A stretch of 64,000 nt of DNA from Sarcocystis neurona (lineage: Eukaryota > Apicomplexa > Conoidasida > Eucoccidiorida > Sarcocystidae), in assembly GCA_000727475.1 (NCBI GenBank), contig KL647292.1, positions 2,507,186 to 2,571,185 on the forward strand, in the 5' to 3' direction. This document shows positions 46,401 to 56,800 of the stretch, piece by piece. A program made the position numbers and the translations under genes. Each line of letters begins with the position of its first letter. The stretch's first letter is position 1. Under the pieces are notes generated by a model. The model saw only the letters and a list, made by a program, of their open reading frames with translations, ran no database searches and was not told where the DNA came from.

Positions 46401-49400
46401 TATGAAGACTTCTACAAAGAGGACATTCACTCCCTCAGGAGGAACTGGTAGAAAACTTTACGGCGAAGAATGTGAGAGAAGAAACAAGTCGTGAAGGGCA
46501 ACAGGGAGAAGATATTGTGGAAGAGAGATCGCCAAAACCTGCAGTACCCGTATCCACTATATTATACACCGCAGGATAAAGACGTGTTTCTCTGGAAGGA
46601 ATTAGTGATACAGATAATGAAGCACGTTCGCTAAAGAAAACGATACTGGAGAGCGGCGTAGATATCAATGCTATAGGAAGGACGTGTACAGTAACGGCGA
46701 AACGTGGGAACACATAGTTGCGGGAACGTCAAACAAGGTGTAGCAGCCCAGTGCACCTAATCCTGTTCTTGTGGATGTTCAGAAGTCTCTGTTTTTCGGC
46801 AACATAGTCCTCCTCATCAGCGCGCCGTTCCGCCTGTTCGATCCGCAACAGTGAATCTGAGCACATCAATTGTTTGGAACTTGAGACAAATTTTTTCGCT
46901 GTTTGTTAGCGACAGACTCCGATTGTTGGGGGCATTCCATCTAAGTACGCAGCACAATGAGATATGAAACGTGTCGTCAGTATGTGGTCGCCAGGGTAAT
47001 AATCAGCTACGCCTAGCGCGGGCTTCAAAAAAAGTCTGTACTGTACTTCAGATGTGTTAGATACCCATCTTGTAGTCCCACTACATTACTGTAGAGGTTT
47101 CTCACCCAGAGACTCCAACACATCGTCAGTATCTTCTTCTGGCGTCTGAGATTGGCTTTAGGGTTTCTGAACCCGTCAGCAGTAGTGTAGGATATCGCGA
47201 GCGTGCTTACATGAATTCGTATCTTAAAATCTGATTTGTCTTTGAGCGAAGCATATAAGCCGTTCACGCCTCCCTGGACGCACAATAAATATGTTGACAA
47301 GCGCGCATTCATGGAGTGCAGAACGACAGCTAAAAAATTCGTCGTACCGGCCCCAAAGGGAGAAATCGTGCTGTTTCTTTCGTGCAAGTCGCCTGGATGT
47401 CCATTTTCGAAAGTACGAAGAGTGCAAGAAGAAGAGTGTGTTGTATAGCTGGAGCTTTTGTGCCGATAGCAGTTGGTAAGTGCTCAGTTGAACCGGAGCC
47501 ATCGTAGAGAGGCAGGTGAAGGGTCCTCCTAGAACGACTAGAAGAACCGTAGAGCGCAAGCTTCTTGGAGAGCATGAAACAGACGTCAAAAAGAACCGGC
47601 AGGAACATCATTTTTAACTTGGATGCAGCTGGCCTTTTTTCTCCAAAACTGCTGATTGAGAAGGCGAGTGGGGGGAGGATGACTGCCGTGTATGTACAGC
47701 ACAAAATCCCGCCATATCTAACATTGACCGTCCTGCGGTTGTGATTACCAAATTCAACTGCAGTGCCTGTGGCGGGAAGGTGAGCCGTCGTGCCTTTGAA
47801 AAATTGTGTGGGCGCGTGGGAGTGTACGGTGGACGTAATGTACAAGGAAGAAATCGTAGAATATTCGAGGAGGTTGCAAGGTTATCTGACTGTCACTGGT
47901 GGAGTGGCGCTCAGTACCTGTCCAGACCGACGTGACCACATATAGATTGAATCACGGTTGAGCAAAAAGGCCTTCGAACCGGACACAGTGCAACTCATAC
48001 AAAAGCGTCTTGTTTCGGTGGTAACGGGGTCACGCTGCTATGTGACATGCTTAGAGGATTGTGGCAGATTATCAGCGTAAAATGCCAGTTGCGCATGTGA
48101 TAGCAGCTACTCAAGTGGTTCCCTCTCTTGATATCCTACAAGGTCGCACCATTCCTGCCTCCGCTTACGCTGGCGTTAGTCACGGTTCTGATAAAAGAAG
48201 GAAGGATTAGAAATGATTTTTGTGCACCGCGGCTACATCTCTTTGGTACCTGGCTAGGACTGAAACCCGGTCATCTAGTGTGTACGGTATATGATCGCTC
48301 CTATTCCAGCAGGTATACTATAAAGCAGATAAGAGTTGCTCTGTAGAGAACACGGGACTATGACTGCACGCTCGAAGATGCCAGAACTCAGTTTACTTGC
48401 AAGGAGCACGTACCGGTGTTTGACTGTCTCCTTCCAGTAATACGCTTGTCGCCGGTCTCTCGTGGAGCCAAATTCGACGACGGTAAACGGAGGACTCACT
48501 TAGAAGAGAATAATGCATTTTCTGCTTTAGGAACTATCGGCTTCTGTCCAAGATGAACTGCTAAATCAGCGAAACTGGTTTAACGCCTCAGCGAGAGGGA
48601 GGCAGCGGCGCTCTCCGAATAATGTATCCGTGAGTGTAGATTGGGTCAGTCACACACCAGACTATCCATTCGTGAGAAGCAAATGTTCCCCCGTTTAGAA
48701 CAGTTAGGCTTAGCGTGCCAGTAATTCACTTCGATTCATCAGGACCTTGCAGATACGGTGTGGTATGAATTCGCGTCCTGTAGATCTGGTGCAGCTCTAC
48801 ACGACTGCGCAAGTCATGTTCTACAAACAACCTTTTGGATTGTCCCGCTCCCCCCAAAAGGAGCCACAAGTAGTTAGGAGTGTTACACGCCTTCAACGGT
48901 GTGTGTGGCCTGCGTGTGTCTACCGCGACACACTTTACCAATAAACCTATCACCGCTTATGTTCATGTGGGAGTTCGAAGAGATATAACTAACCTCCAAA
49001 ACTGCTCCTATTTGCATGCACTGGATGTGCCGCGGAATACAGATTTAACTTGAACGTAGGGAACGCTGTACGAATTTCGTGTTGTCAAGAGCAGCGTTCC
49101 TCATAAATCCCCGCGGATGGAGATTATTATGCTTTTGAAAGCTGAGGGTGTATCACATCGAAACTGAGTGATTTGGCACTGGCCCCCCCATAATGGGCAT
49201 CCACGAATCGTTTACATGCCAAGAACTGAGACTTCTGCACCCGCACATGTGAGGCGCCGATTTGGTCGTTGATTGAGTATGAAGCATTGATTTGGCCCTG
49301 TAAAGCAACCATTGTCAATACATTCATACGTGCGAAGACACTTGTGCTGAAAAGTAGTTACAAGTCTACACGGGGACAAACATCAGGGATCCTACGATGT

Positions 49401-49667
49401 GCAAAGATCCCCCCACTTCAGGAACATTGTCCACGAAATAATGATAGCACACACGTCCCTCTCCACAATTACGCGCTTATATATACACATACGTATATAA
49501 CCATATGCAACAGTACGTGTTTCACACACAGGTGCGCGCTTTTCAATATTGACGCCGTCAGTGATTCAGTATTTTTCTCTTCTTTTTACAGGTGGTTTGC
49601 GTCATTGTTTCTCCTACGTTCAACCGCCTTGCCTACATGCTAACAACCCAAACTGTCTCCGTGTATC
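43460..49667. other. 6.2 kb region without a firm gene
   Basis: From about 43,640 to 46,450 the plus strand is markedly purine-rich (GAAGAG, AGGAG, GAGAAA). From 46,700 to 49,600 composition is more even, and the TA/TG microsatellites typical of the left part are scarce (a short one near 45,700-45,725). Several frames of 100-170 codons exist on both strands without recognisable motifs. The phosphatase promoter (minus strand) and the 3' end of the wall-protein gene should lie at the two ends. Confidence 0.5.
45231..45527 (+). CDS. Candidate small ORF or exon, unknown
   Basis: ATG in GGCACAATGG context opens a 98-codon frame: MASRSGKSPHHKD, then LPKILGLFPLKIVLHPGKLK, an Ala-rich stretch and MFGRSLLALHAASTHPAEPW. 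It looks more like protein than the opposite strand, which is also open. A donor-like CAAA before GTAGAG overlaps its end, so it could be a first exon. No family recognised. Confidence 0.28.
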   Translation: MASRSGKSPHHKDTPLPKILGLFPLKIVLHPGKLKSRASLFSSAAAAFGAPAAAAGLTQLDVMFGRSLLALHAASTHPAEPWAAALIAAATTETRKTK

Positions 49668-52600
49668 TTAACCGTCTTTTCTCCGGGGACTGACTACATC
49701 CAGATCCCCGTTTTCGTCAATATTTATCGTTATATACACGTTCGTACGAGCCGGCGCACCCTCACTACTTGCCGCTCCTCCAGGATACGCGGCCAAAGCC
49801 AAAGGGTTAACTGGTGGGGACGAGAGTTGTGGCTGGCCCCTCTGCAACTCGGCTTGCGACAAGACACCCGCCTCTCCAGTTAGACGCGTCCTTCCAAGGG
49901 TGGGGTCTGTGTCGGGATTCAGCCTGGTGTTTGACCCTCCCTCTGTTGCTGCAGCACCACGTTCTTCTCCTCCAGCAGTTCCTTCGTACTCGCCCTCTGG
50001 CCCAACGTCTGAACTCGTCGGCTGTCCCGAAGCCTGCGCGCTGCCATTCACTGCTTCCAGCTGCGTCGAGATGTACTGAAGATCTTCAGTGGAAAGTCCC
50101 TTTCCATGCTGCAGTCTCCCCACGAGCTGCTGAACTCGAAGCAGGTCGCGTTGCAGTGCTGACAGTAGCTGTTTGGCCTCCACTTCTCTCTCCAAAGGCA
50201 TATCTGTCGTGTCCAACAGTTGCTGCAACGCGTGAATCGAATCCATGATGCGGCCTTTTATTTCGAAAGCACCTTTAAGTGTAGCTGCTAGTATGGCCTC
50301 CCGTGCTCCTAGGGGCTCTGTGTGTCCTACGATACTGTGATGGTGATGAGGTGCTTGGTGAAGGTGATGCTGCTGTGGGTAGTGTTGAAGGGCAGGAACG
50401 TGCGTCAAGCTAGGTGTAGGTGGGACGGGGGGGACTGTTGTCGAAGGTGCCTTTAGAGGTACGGGAGCATCAAGGCGGACGGCTGCGTAGGTGTTGTCAT
50501 ACATGTGCGTTTCGTCCCAGTTATCCGGGGGAAGATGATGCGCGATCAACGGAATTCTAGCAAACGTAGCTGTCATTACTTTGTGAAGCGCAGCAGCAGC
50601 AGCAGCAAGAGCTGCAGATTCCGCTGAAACTCCAAGAAGATCCGCACCTTTGCTTGGAGAAGTAGTTGGACCTGATGAATTCTTTTCTCCGGCTGGTGCC
50701 TGCCTTTCCGCGGCACGCGGCTCGTCCTCCTCTTCATCAATGTTCTGCAAGACGGCTTCACCCTCTTGCGTTTCGTCTCCCTCTTGAAGGGATGCGTCTG
50801 GGGTATCATGTCCAGGAGAGGCTTCTCCAAGAAGGAACGCCCACAGATTTTGTATTTCTTCGTAAGAGAGTTCTCCGGTAATCAGCCGAGCCCGCCCATC
50901 AGCCACAATCCTAATATCCTCTCGAAGCAGAGAAAGTTCTCCAGTCAATTCCTCTGCGTCCTCGGCCGTGATTCCAGGTTTGCGGAGCTCTTCAAAGAGC
51001 GCCAGTTCGTCTGCCTCTAACTCGGCCAATAACGCGCTTAGGACGTGTTTGAGTTCTTCGGAATCTACACCAGATTTCCGCGGTGCAGTGACACGTTGCT
51101 TGCCGCCGGCTAATGCCGCATGTTGCGTGTTCTTATGTGTTCCGACATCCTTCTTTTTTTTCTCGTTCCCTGTTGCCGTCTGGCGGCTACCGCGGTCGCT
51201 GCCGTTTGATGATTTTCGGTTATCCACGAACGAGGTCTGACGGTTGCTGTAGTTTGCTTCTGCTGGATTTTTAGTACTTTCGGCTCCTGCCGGCTGCCTG
51301 CTGCGGCTTCTTGGGGTCTCACATCTTTTCTTAGTTGGCTCTGCTGATGGGGGTTCGTTGTGGTTGCATCGGTTAGCCGGTTGTCTTCGGGAAGACTGCT
51401 CGTACTCCCTTTCTCCATTGAAGTACTCATCGTCGTCACTTGCTTCCACCGCCTCTGGGACGATACTTTGGATGCCAGCAAGATCCTCTAGTTCCACAGT
51501 AATCTGCTTGAGCCGTTCGCGGTGAATCTCGCTTAGACGTCCCTTCTGCTGTCTCTGAAGTTTCATCAAGAAATGGATTTCCGCCGTCAGCTCTTGCAAT
51601 TTGTGAAACTCCGGAAGAGCGCTTCGAGCAGGGATCAGTATTTCCTGCAGCTGCGATGGTTTTTGAATCACACCAGCAGACTCGTGATGCGGCTGTCCGT
51701 TGTCCATAAAAGGTACGTGTAGCGGATGTGAAGGTTGAGGCACCGCGGTAGGGGGTTGAAGGACGCTATTATGTATATGCCGTTGATGTGGATACAGAGG
51801 CGTAACATCTGGAATGCCAGCAGGCCCAGTGATACCCGTCGGCGAAGGTTCCATATGAGGATATGGGAAATAGTTAGGCGCTACTAGCGGAGAAGATGGA
51901 AGACCAGCTTTAGATTCATGCACACCAGGGGCATCAGCTAGAGGGTAATGAGGAACAAGGCGATGATATGGATCAGTTACAGAGACCCCAGCGCCCACAT
52001 GAGGAAATGCGCCCGCTGCCGCATGCGCATACGGGAACGGATGAGGGTAAGCATGGGTTGCTGCTGGGACAGGTCCTGCAGCTGGGTAGACAGCTGTTGC
52101 GGGTGGTAGTACTGCTGCCGGTGCCGTAACCATCCATTCTGGTGAAGCAATCACCCCCGGTGGTGCAGCTGCCAGGGGTGCGACTCCTGCCGGTACCCCA
52201 ACGTTCAAAGGGTACCCAAGAGGTAGAACGCCGGCTCCAGGATGATGGTAAGGATGAGGAGAAGGATGCACTAAAGCGACGTGTTGTTCCGTGCTCGGCA
52301 GAGGCGTTGTCACCACAGGGTGTGTTATCGGTTTATGCGTCGGATCAGAAGAGTCGAGTGAAACCTCTTCTTCCGTTGTAAGAGGCACTGGAACAACTGC
52401 GGCTCTCTCTGTCTGCTGTTCTTGTATCTCAGTCTTGACAGGCAAATGGGAAGACAACCAAGGAGGAGAAATATCCGTCTCCAGAAGCGAGGGCACGGGG
52501 GAGCCTGGCCTCAGGGGCGCCACCGGCTTGAGTTCAGTTACAAGTGTTTCTGTCTCCTGCGTAGCAGGTGATACGTGTTGAACGGTCGGTGTCAATATTG

Positions 52601-53822
52601 CTGCTGCATGCGGCTGCACAACGGGTACAACGTGATGGAGGTGCTGCGCAGGGGTTCCTGATTGAATATGCCCATCAACAAGTAAAGGGGGGTGATGCTG
52701 ATGGTTGAGCACCGCTGCAGGCAAAATCTTTGGAGGAATGTGAGGCAGGATTTGGTCAGGGCTTGTGAGGGTGTATTTGCGGTGCTGACTCAGAAGGTCA
52801 TTCCTTTCCACAGTTGCTGAGTCCGGTAACACTATCGGCGGATTGGGGGTGTTGTGTAGGTGTGGCTCTGCAGCAGGGAGAGCATGTCCTGTTTCAACAC
52901 CCCCCTTCAACAGATGCCCACGTGGTCCGAGGAATACTCGATTGACCGGGGGAGGAGAGGGTGGAAGCTGAGTAGTTGTAGGTGAAAAAGGAGGGGGTTT
53001 TTTAGCTTTTAGACCCAGGGGCTTAAATGAAGGCAGCAAACGGCGTACAGGTGCCCCGGTTTCCCCTTTAGTACCTGAAGAGGTGCTGCTGCGGCTGGTG
53101 CCAGGTATGCTCACACTTTTGCTCTTGTTCGATCTACTGCTTCTGCGGGCGCCTCCGCTGCTGCTCATGCCATTGGGGCTTTTGGTGGCGGTGCTCGTAT
53201 GGCTGATGCTCTTGATACTCCCACATACTGATGATTCTGAGGAGGAAGTCGTCGAGGACATAGATTCCGCAGGGCAAGGTGTTGGAGGTGAGAGTGTCTC
53301 CAGTGGTTCTCCCGGTAAAATTGTTTTGCCTGCTGTCTCCGTCTCTGTCGAGGCTTCTGCTTCTTGGTATGCTGTGTGTGCTTCCCCACCAACTGTTACT
53401 CGAACAGCAGCCGATACTACAGGGTCTGGTTCTTCGGGATCTGCAGCTGCTTCTGCTGCTGCAGCGACGGCTGATTGTACGAGAGCTAGTGCATTCAATA
53501 CAGCAAAGCGGACAGCTGACAAGCTCACTTGTTCATCCTGCTGCGAGTGAGAAGCAATTTCTTCTGTCACTTGTTCGGCAGAGGCACCATGTAATGTCGA
53601 CTCTGACGCAGGATGTCGCGGGAACGCCTGCGCTACAATGACGGGAATTCCTTTCTGTGGCATTGTGGGCCACTGCTGCAACGGCGACAGTTGCTGGGGC
53701 AACAGCTCCTGTGGGAACAGTTGCTCGTTTTCAGCAGGAGGAGAGTATAGGATGCCGTCTACCGTACAGTTCCTAATTTGTTTCTTCTTCAGGCAAGGAT
53801 ACGACAGTTCCCGCTGAACAGT
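49668..53822 (-). CDS. Wall-like protein exon 6, last cysteines and long tail
   Basis: Acceptor CTATGTCCAG, the same CTGRACATT-type context as exon 5. TVQRELSYP completes x11, then C-x8-C ends the array. The remaining 1,350 or so residues are Ser/Pro/Ala/His/Val-rich with tracts such as HPYHHPG, three helix-forming patches (around EFHKLQELTAEIHFLMKL, ELKHVLSALLAELEADEL and EAKQLLSALQRDLLRVQQL) and a conserved-looking ITINIDENGDLDV end. Unbroken for 1,385 codons, it is the longest frame in the window. Confidence 0.9.
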   Translation of the reverse strand, partial: TVQRELSYPCLKKKQIRNCTVDGILYSPPAENEQLFPQELLPQQLSPLQQWPTMPQKGIPVIVAQAFPRHPASESTLHGASAEQVTEEIASHSQQDEQVSLSAVRFAVLNALALVQSAVAAAAEAAADPEEPDPVVSAAVRVTVGGEAHTAYQEAEASTETETAGKTILPGEPLETLSPPTPCPAESMSSTTSSSESSVCGSIKSISHTSTATKSPNGMSSSGGARRSSRSNKSKSVSIPGTSRSSTSSGTKGETGAPVRRLLPSFKPLGLKAKKPPPFSPTTTQLPPSPPPVNRVFLGPRGHLLKGGVETGHALPAAEPHLHNTPNPPIVLPDSATVERNDLLSQHRKYTLTSPDQILPHIPPKILPAAVLNHQHHPPLLVDGHIQSGTPAQHLHHVVPVVQPHAAAILTPTVQHVSPATQETETLVTELKPVAPLRPGSPVPSLLETDISPPWLSSHLPVKTEIQEQQTERAAVVPVPLTTEEEVSLDSSDPTHKPITHPVVTTPLPSTEQHVALVHPSPHPYHHPGAGVLPLGYPLNVGVPAGVAPLAAAPPGVIASPEWMVTAPAAVLPPATAVYPAAGPVPAATHAYPHPFPYAHAAAGAFPHVGAGVSVTDPYHRLVPHYPLADAPGVHESKAGLPSSPLVAPNYFPYPHMEPSPTGITGPAGIPDVTPLYPHQRHIHNSVLQPPTAVPQPSHPLHVPFMDNGQPHHESAGVIQKPSQLQEILIPARSALPEFHKLQELTAEIHFLMKLQRQQKGRLSEIHRERLKQITVELEDLAGIQSIVPEAVEASDDDEYFNGEREYEQSSRRQPANRCNHNEPPSAEPTKKRCETPRSRSRQPAGAESTKNPAEANYSNRQTSFVDNRKSSNGSDRGSRQTATGNEKKKKDVGTHKNTQHAALAGGKQRVTAPRKSGVDSEELKHVLSALLAELEADELALFEELRKPGITAEDAEELTGELSLLREDIRIVADGRARLITGELSYEEIQNLWAFLLGEASPGHDTPDASLQEGDETQEGEAVLQNIDEEEDEPRAAERQAPAGEKNSSGPTTSPSKGADLLGVSAESAALAAAAAALHKVMTATFARIPLIAHHLPPDNWDETHMYDNTYAAVRLDAPVPLKAPSTTVPPVPPTPSLTHVPALQHYPQQHHLHQAPHHHHSIVGHTEPLGAREAILAATLKGAFEIKGRIMDSIHALQQLLDTTDMPLEREVEAKQLLSALQRDLLRVQQLVGRLQHGKGLSTEDLQYISTQLEAVNGSAQASGQPTSSDVGPEGEYEGTAGGEERGAAATEGGSNTRLNPDTDPTLGRTRLTGEAGVLSQAELQRGQPQLSSPPVNPLALAAYPGGAASSEGAPARTNVYITINIDENGDLDVVSPRRKDG

Positions 53823-56800
53823 CTGGACATAGCAAGGTTATATCGCATCCCAGCACGCTGGTTAGTAGATGGCGAAGACTGCCACTAGAGACCTGTATGG
53901 TGGCCTTCTTCTTTTCAATCACGAGCATGCAGAAAACAACGATACAACAGTATTCTGATAGGGGGAAGAAGACGGTATATGCTCGTTATTTAGGAGAGTC
54001 AGAAAAGCAAGTGCTTGTTAGCAGCTCAAACAAACAGTGGTACGTGGTGAATCTCGATGTACCCGTAACGTAGTTCACGTTGCACCGGCGTCGCTGCCCA
54101 TTTGCACACACATCCGTGGAGGTACAACTGCGCACGTTGGCTCTGTGACCAGCGCACCTTACACCTGCGTAGGCAACCGGAAATGCTGGCACTTTTCAAA
54201 GCTGATACGTTCGTGAGTTACAGCGGTACCGCAGAGATGCGTGAGTTTGCGTCGTTTAGGCATGTAATCATGATACGTTCGAAGAGACATTTTCTCTGCT
54301 ACCGAAGGCAATCTCTAGACAGCGTGTTCATACGTATGTATGTACCTATGTATGTATACATGTATGTACATAAATATATATATGTGTCTATACGTACACA
54401 CACGGTTAGTATGTGTACGTGCATATATATACACACATACGTTTATACAGTACCACATACATAGTTGGCGGGGAACAAAGTGCTGGTGTCGGGGAAAGAC
54501 GTGATTGAGTATTTGACAGTTCCAAAGTATGTGCAGACGAGAAAGGATACGAATAATGTTTAAATTGGATGGATAAACCTGACGGCACTTTAACAACCCC
54601 GTGAGGGCCGATACTACATGTGAGTCCACGATACGTAGAGGGTTGACAGCTTTCTTGCTATGATATATATATATATAAGGCCGCCGCTGGCGTAGATGTG
54701 TCACAGAGTTTCCACGTGTGACCGTTAACACAGGCATTGCACATAATGGATAAGCTGTCCAGGTGCTCGAAGAAAACACCGGCACAGATATCAACCCGAT
54801 GATTCCTAAATGGTGTAGGCTTAACGGTTGGCTCGAAGGGGAGGTGAATTGAGGTGAGATATTTTACCTTCATGCATTGAGAATGGACTTCAATTTCCTC
54901 CTCCTTGCAAACCTGTTGTACTTGCGTTTCTTCACATTCGAAAGCTTCTTTGTACTCTTCTTGCTCGTAACATGTGCCTTGTCGATGTATTGGGACAGGG
55001 ACACATTCCTCCACCTTTGCCGGCTTCACGCAACTGTATTCCATTGATTTTTGCACTGCCTGGACATTCAGTCCCGACAAAAAGGAGGAAGAGATGACTC
55101 TTTCTTAGTGTGCACTTCGATATAACAGCATGCGTGGATATTCGTGGTTGTTTAGGATGTCCTATTGTTATGCGAATCTGCAGTTGCGTACTAGGAGTTA
55201 TGCGCTCATTTTCTGGATGCTCGTACTCGCCTTCGCGCTACATCAAACAAATAAATCACGTTGTGTGTGAAGAAACTCCAGCGTGGGCAATTCTGTAGCC
55301 TTTCAGATGAACTGCCTAAGAGGACTAAATGCTCGTGTTGCGCCCGACCACAGCAAGTGAAGCAGCCGTCGTCGCTACAGTTCAGAAAATGACGCAGGAA
55401 CAATAATGTTCAAGTGCTGCAGTCACGATGGTGTCCATCGGCAGTATCGTGCGCGCATATCTGGTGGAATTCGTGTGCGCACATGCGCGACGGCGCAGGT
55501 TCTGGCGTTGTGTAGATGGGGTGACTGAATCGCGTGCTTGTATGGAGGAAGGACTTACTCGATAGCACGTCGTGGCATCCACATTCCTGGAGGGTGAGCA
55601 AGTAGTTACGGGAACGGTGGACGTGCACGGAAACTGCTCAGTAAACGGTAACCTTTTCGTGCAGGTATCTTTGCGTGCGACAACTCGTGTGACGCAGTTC
55701 GGCGGTGCGGACAATATTCGGGGACGTGTTGCTGAGGCGGCTGAAGTTTCCAATACCGATGCTGCTATGCCTGCTGTCTTTCCCGCTTTCACTGCTGCTG
55801 CCGCGCCTGACGCTGCCTTCTCTATTGTGGCTGCTTTCGGAGGAGCTCTTGGCAGAGCGTACGGAGTGGATCCCTCTGCCGCTGTCGCAGTTAGGTGCTG
55901 CTGCGCGTCGCAGTTGACGGACTCCTTCGTTGTCTTCTTCTGCGTAGGCAGAAAATAAAAAAGCGGATGAAGCATTTAGCACCGACATACAAGTGCGACA
56001 ATTCGCGTGATTTGAGCAATCGGTCGGTAGTTAACACGAGTGTGCACACGGAAGGTAGGGCAACCCAATATCGAGTATTAGCCCTTTTCAACCTGCCACG
56101 GCCCAGCGGGTCAGACACGAAGGCACAAACAGGGAGAAAATGCAACTGATTCTGCAGCACGATGCACCGCGGTGTGCCAGCGGTGGACTGCGACGTGCCC
56201 GAGATTAAGCACAAGGGGCGAAACGACGACACACACACACATATACATACATACATACATACATATACATACATACATACATACGTACATACATACATAC
56301 AAACGCACATACATACATACGTACATACATACATACATACGTACGTACATACATACATACACACACACGGGGCAACAAACTCCTTTCGCTACTCACAAGA
56401 GAGGAAAGTATAGATGTACAGCTCACTGGATCCTTATGTTCTGAAAGGATAACTACTTTTCAGTAACTATGGACACATACATATTTACCGCACTATATTT
56501 ACCGCACTATCGCAGTCTGTGATACAGTGAAGTGACTGTCTCAGCCTTCTACAGATAGATTAATGCAACGCTTCCTGTGGTGACGTAGCGTGACAGAAAA
56601 GTACAGCAGAACTGAATCATGAAGACACACGGTTGCAATTCTGCTTAGACGTCCATCGAGAAAGCGTGAGCTACTCTCTCGGGAAACCATGAACTGCTCT
56701 CTCGTGCCAAATGCATGTTCGTATTTTTTTTGAAGCCTTACCGCCAAGGGACTACGTGACGTGTGCGACACTGTACACACATTTGGAGAGAATGTCTACT

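Noticed and set aside
47330..47845. Minus-strand 171-codon frame
   Set aside because: No recognisable motif, and overlapping frames on the plus strand are equally open; length alone is weak evidence in this composition.
47900..48000. Possible minus-strand tRNA (GGTTCGAAGGCC-like B box near 47,970)
   Set aside because: No matching acceptor stem, A box or anticodon arm could be folded around it.
54658..54810. Extra cysteine-containing exon between wall-protein exons 5 and 6
   Set aside because: Exons 5 and 6 already join in phase with an exact x11 cysteine spacer; inserting this segment would break the metric.
56111..56444. Tyr/Met/Cys/Val and His/Thr/Ile repeat proteins on both strands
   Set aside because: Artefact of the stop-free ACAT/ATGT tetranucleotide repeat in an intron.
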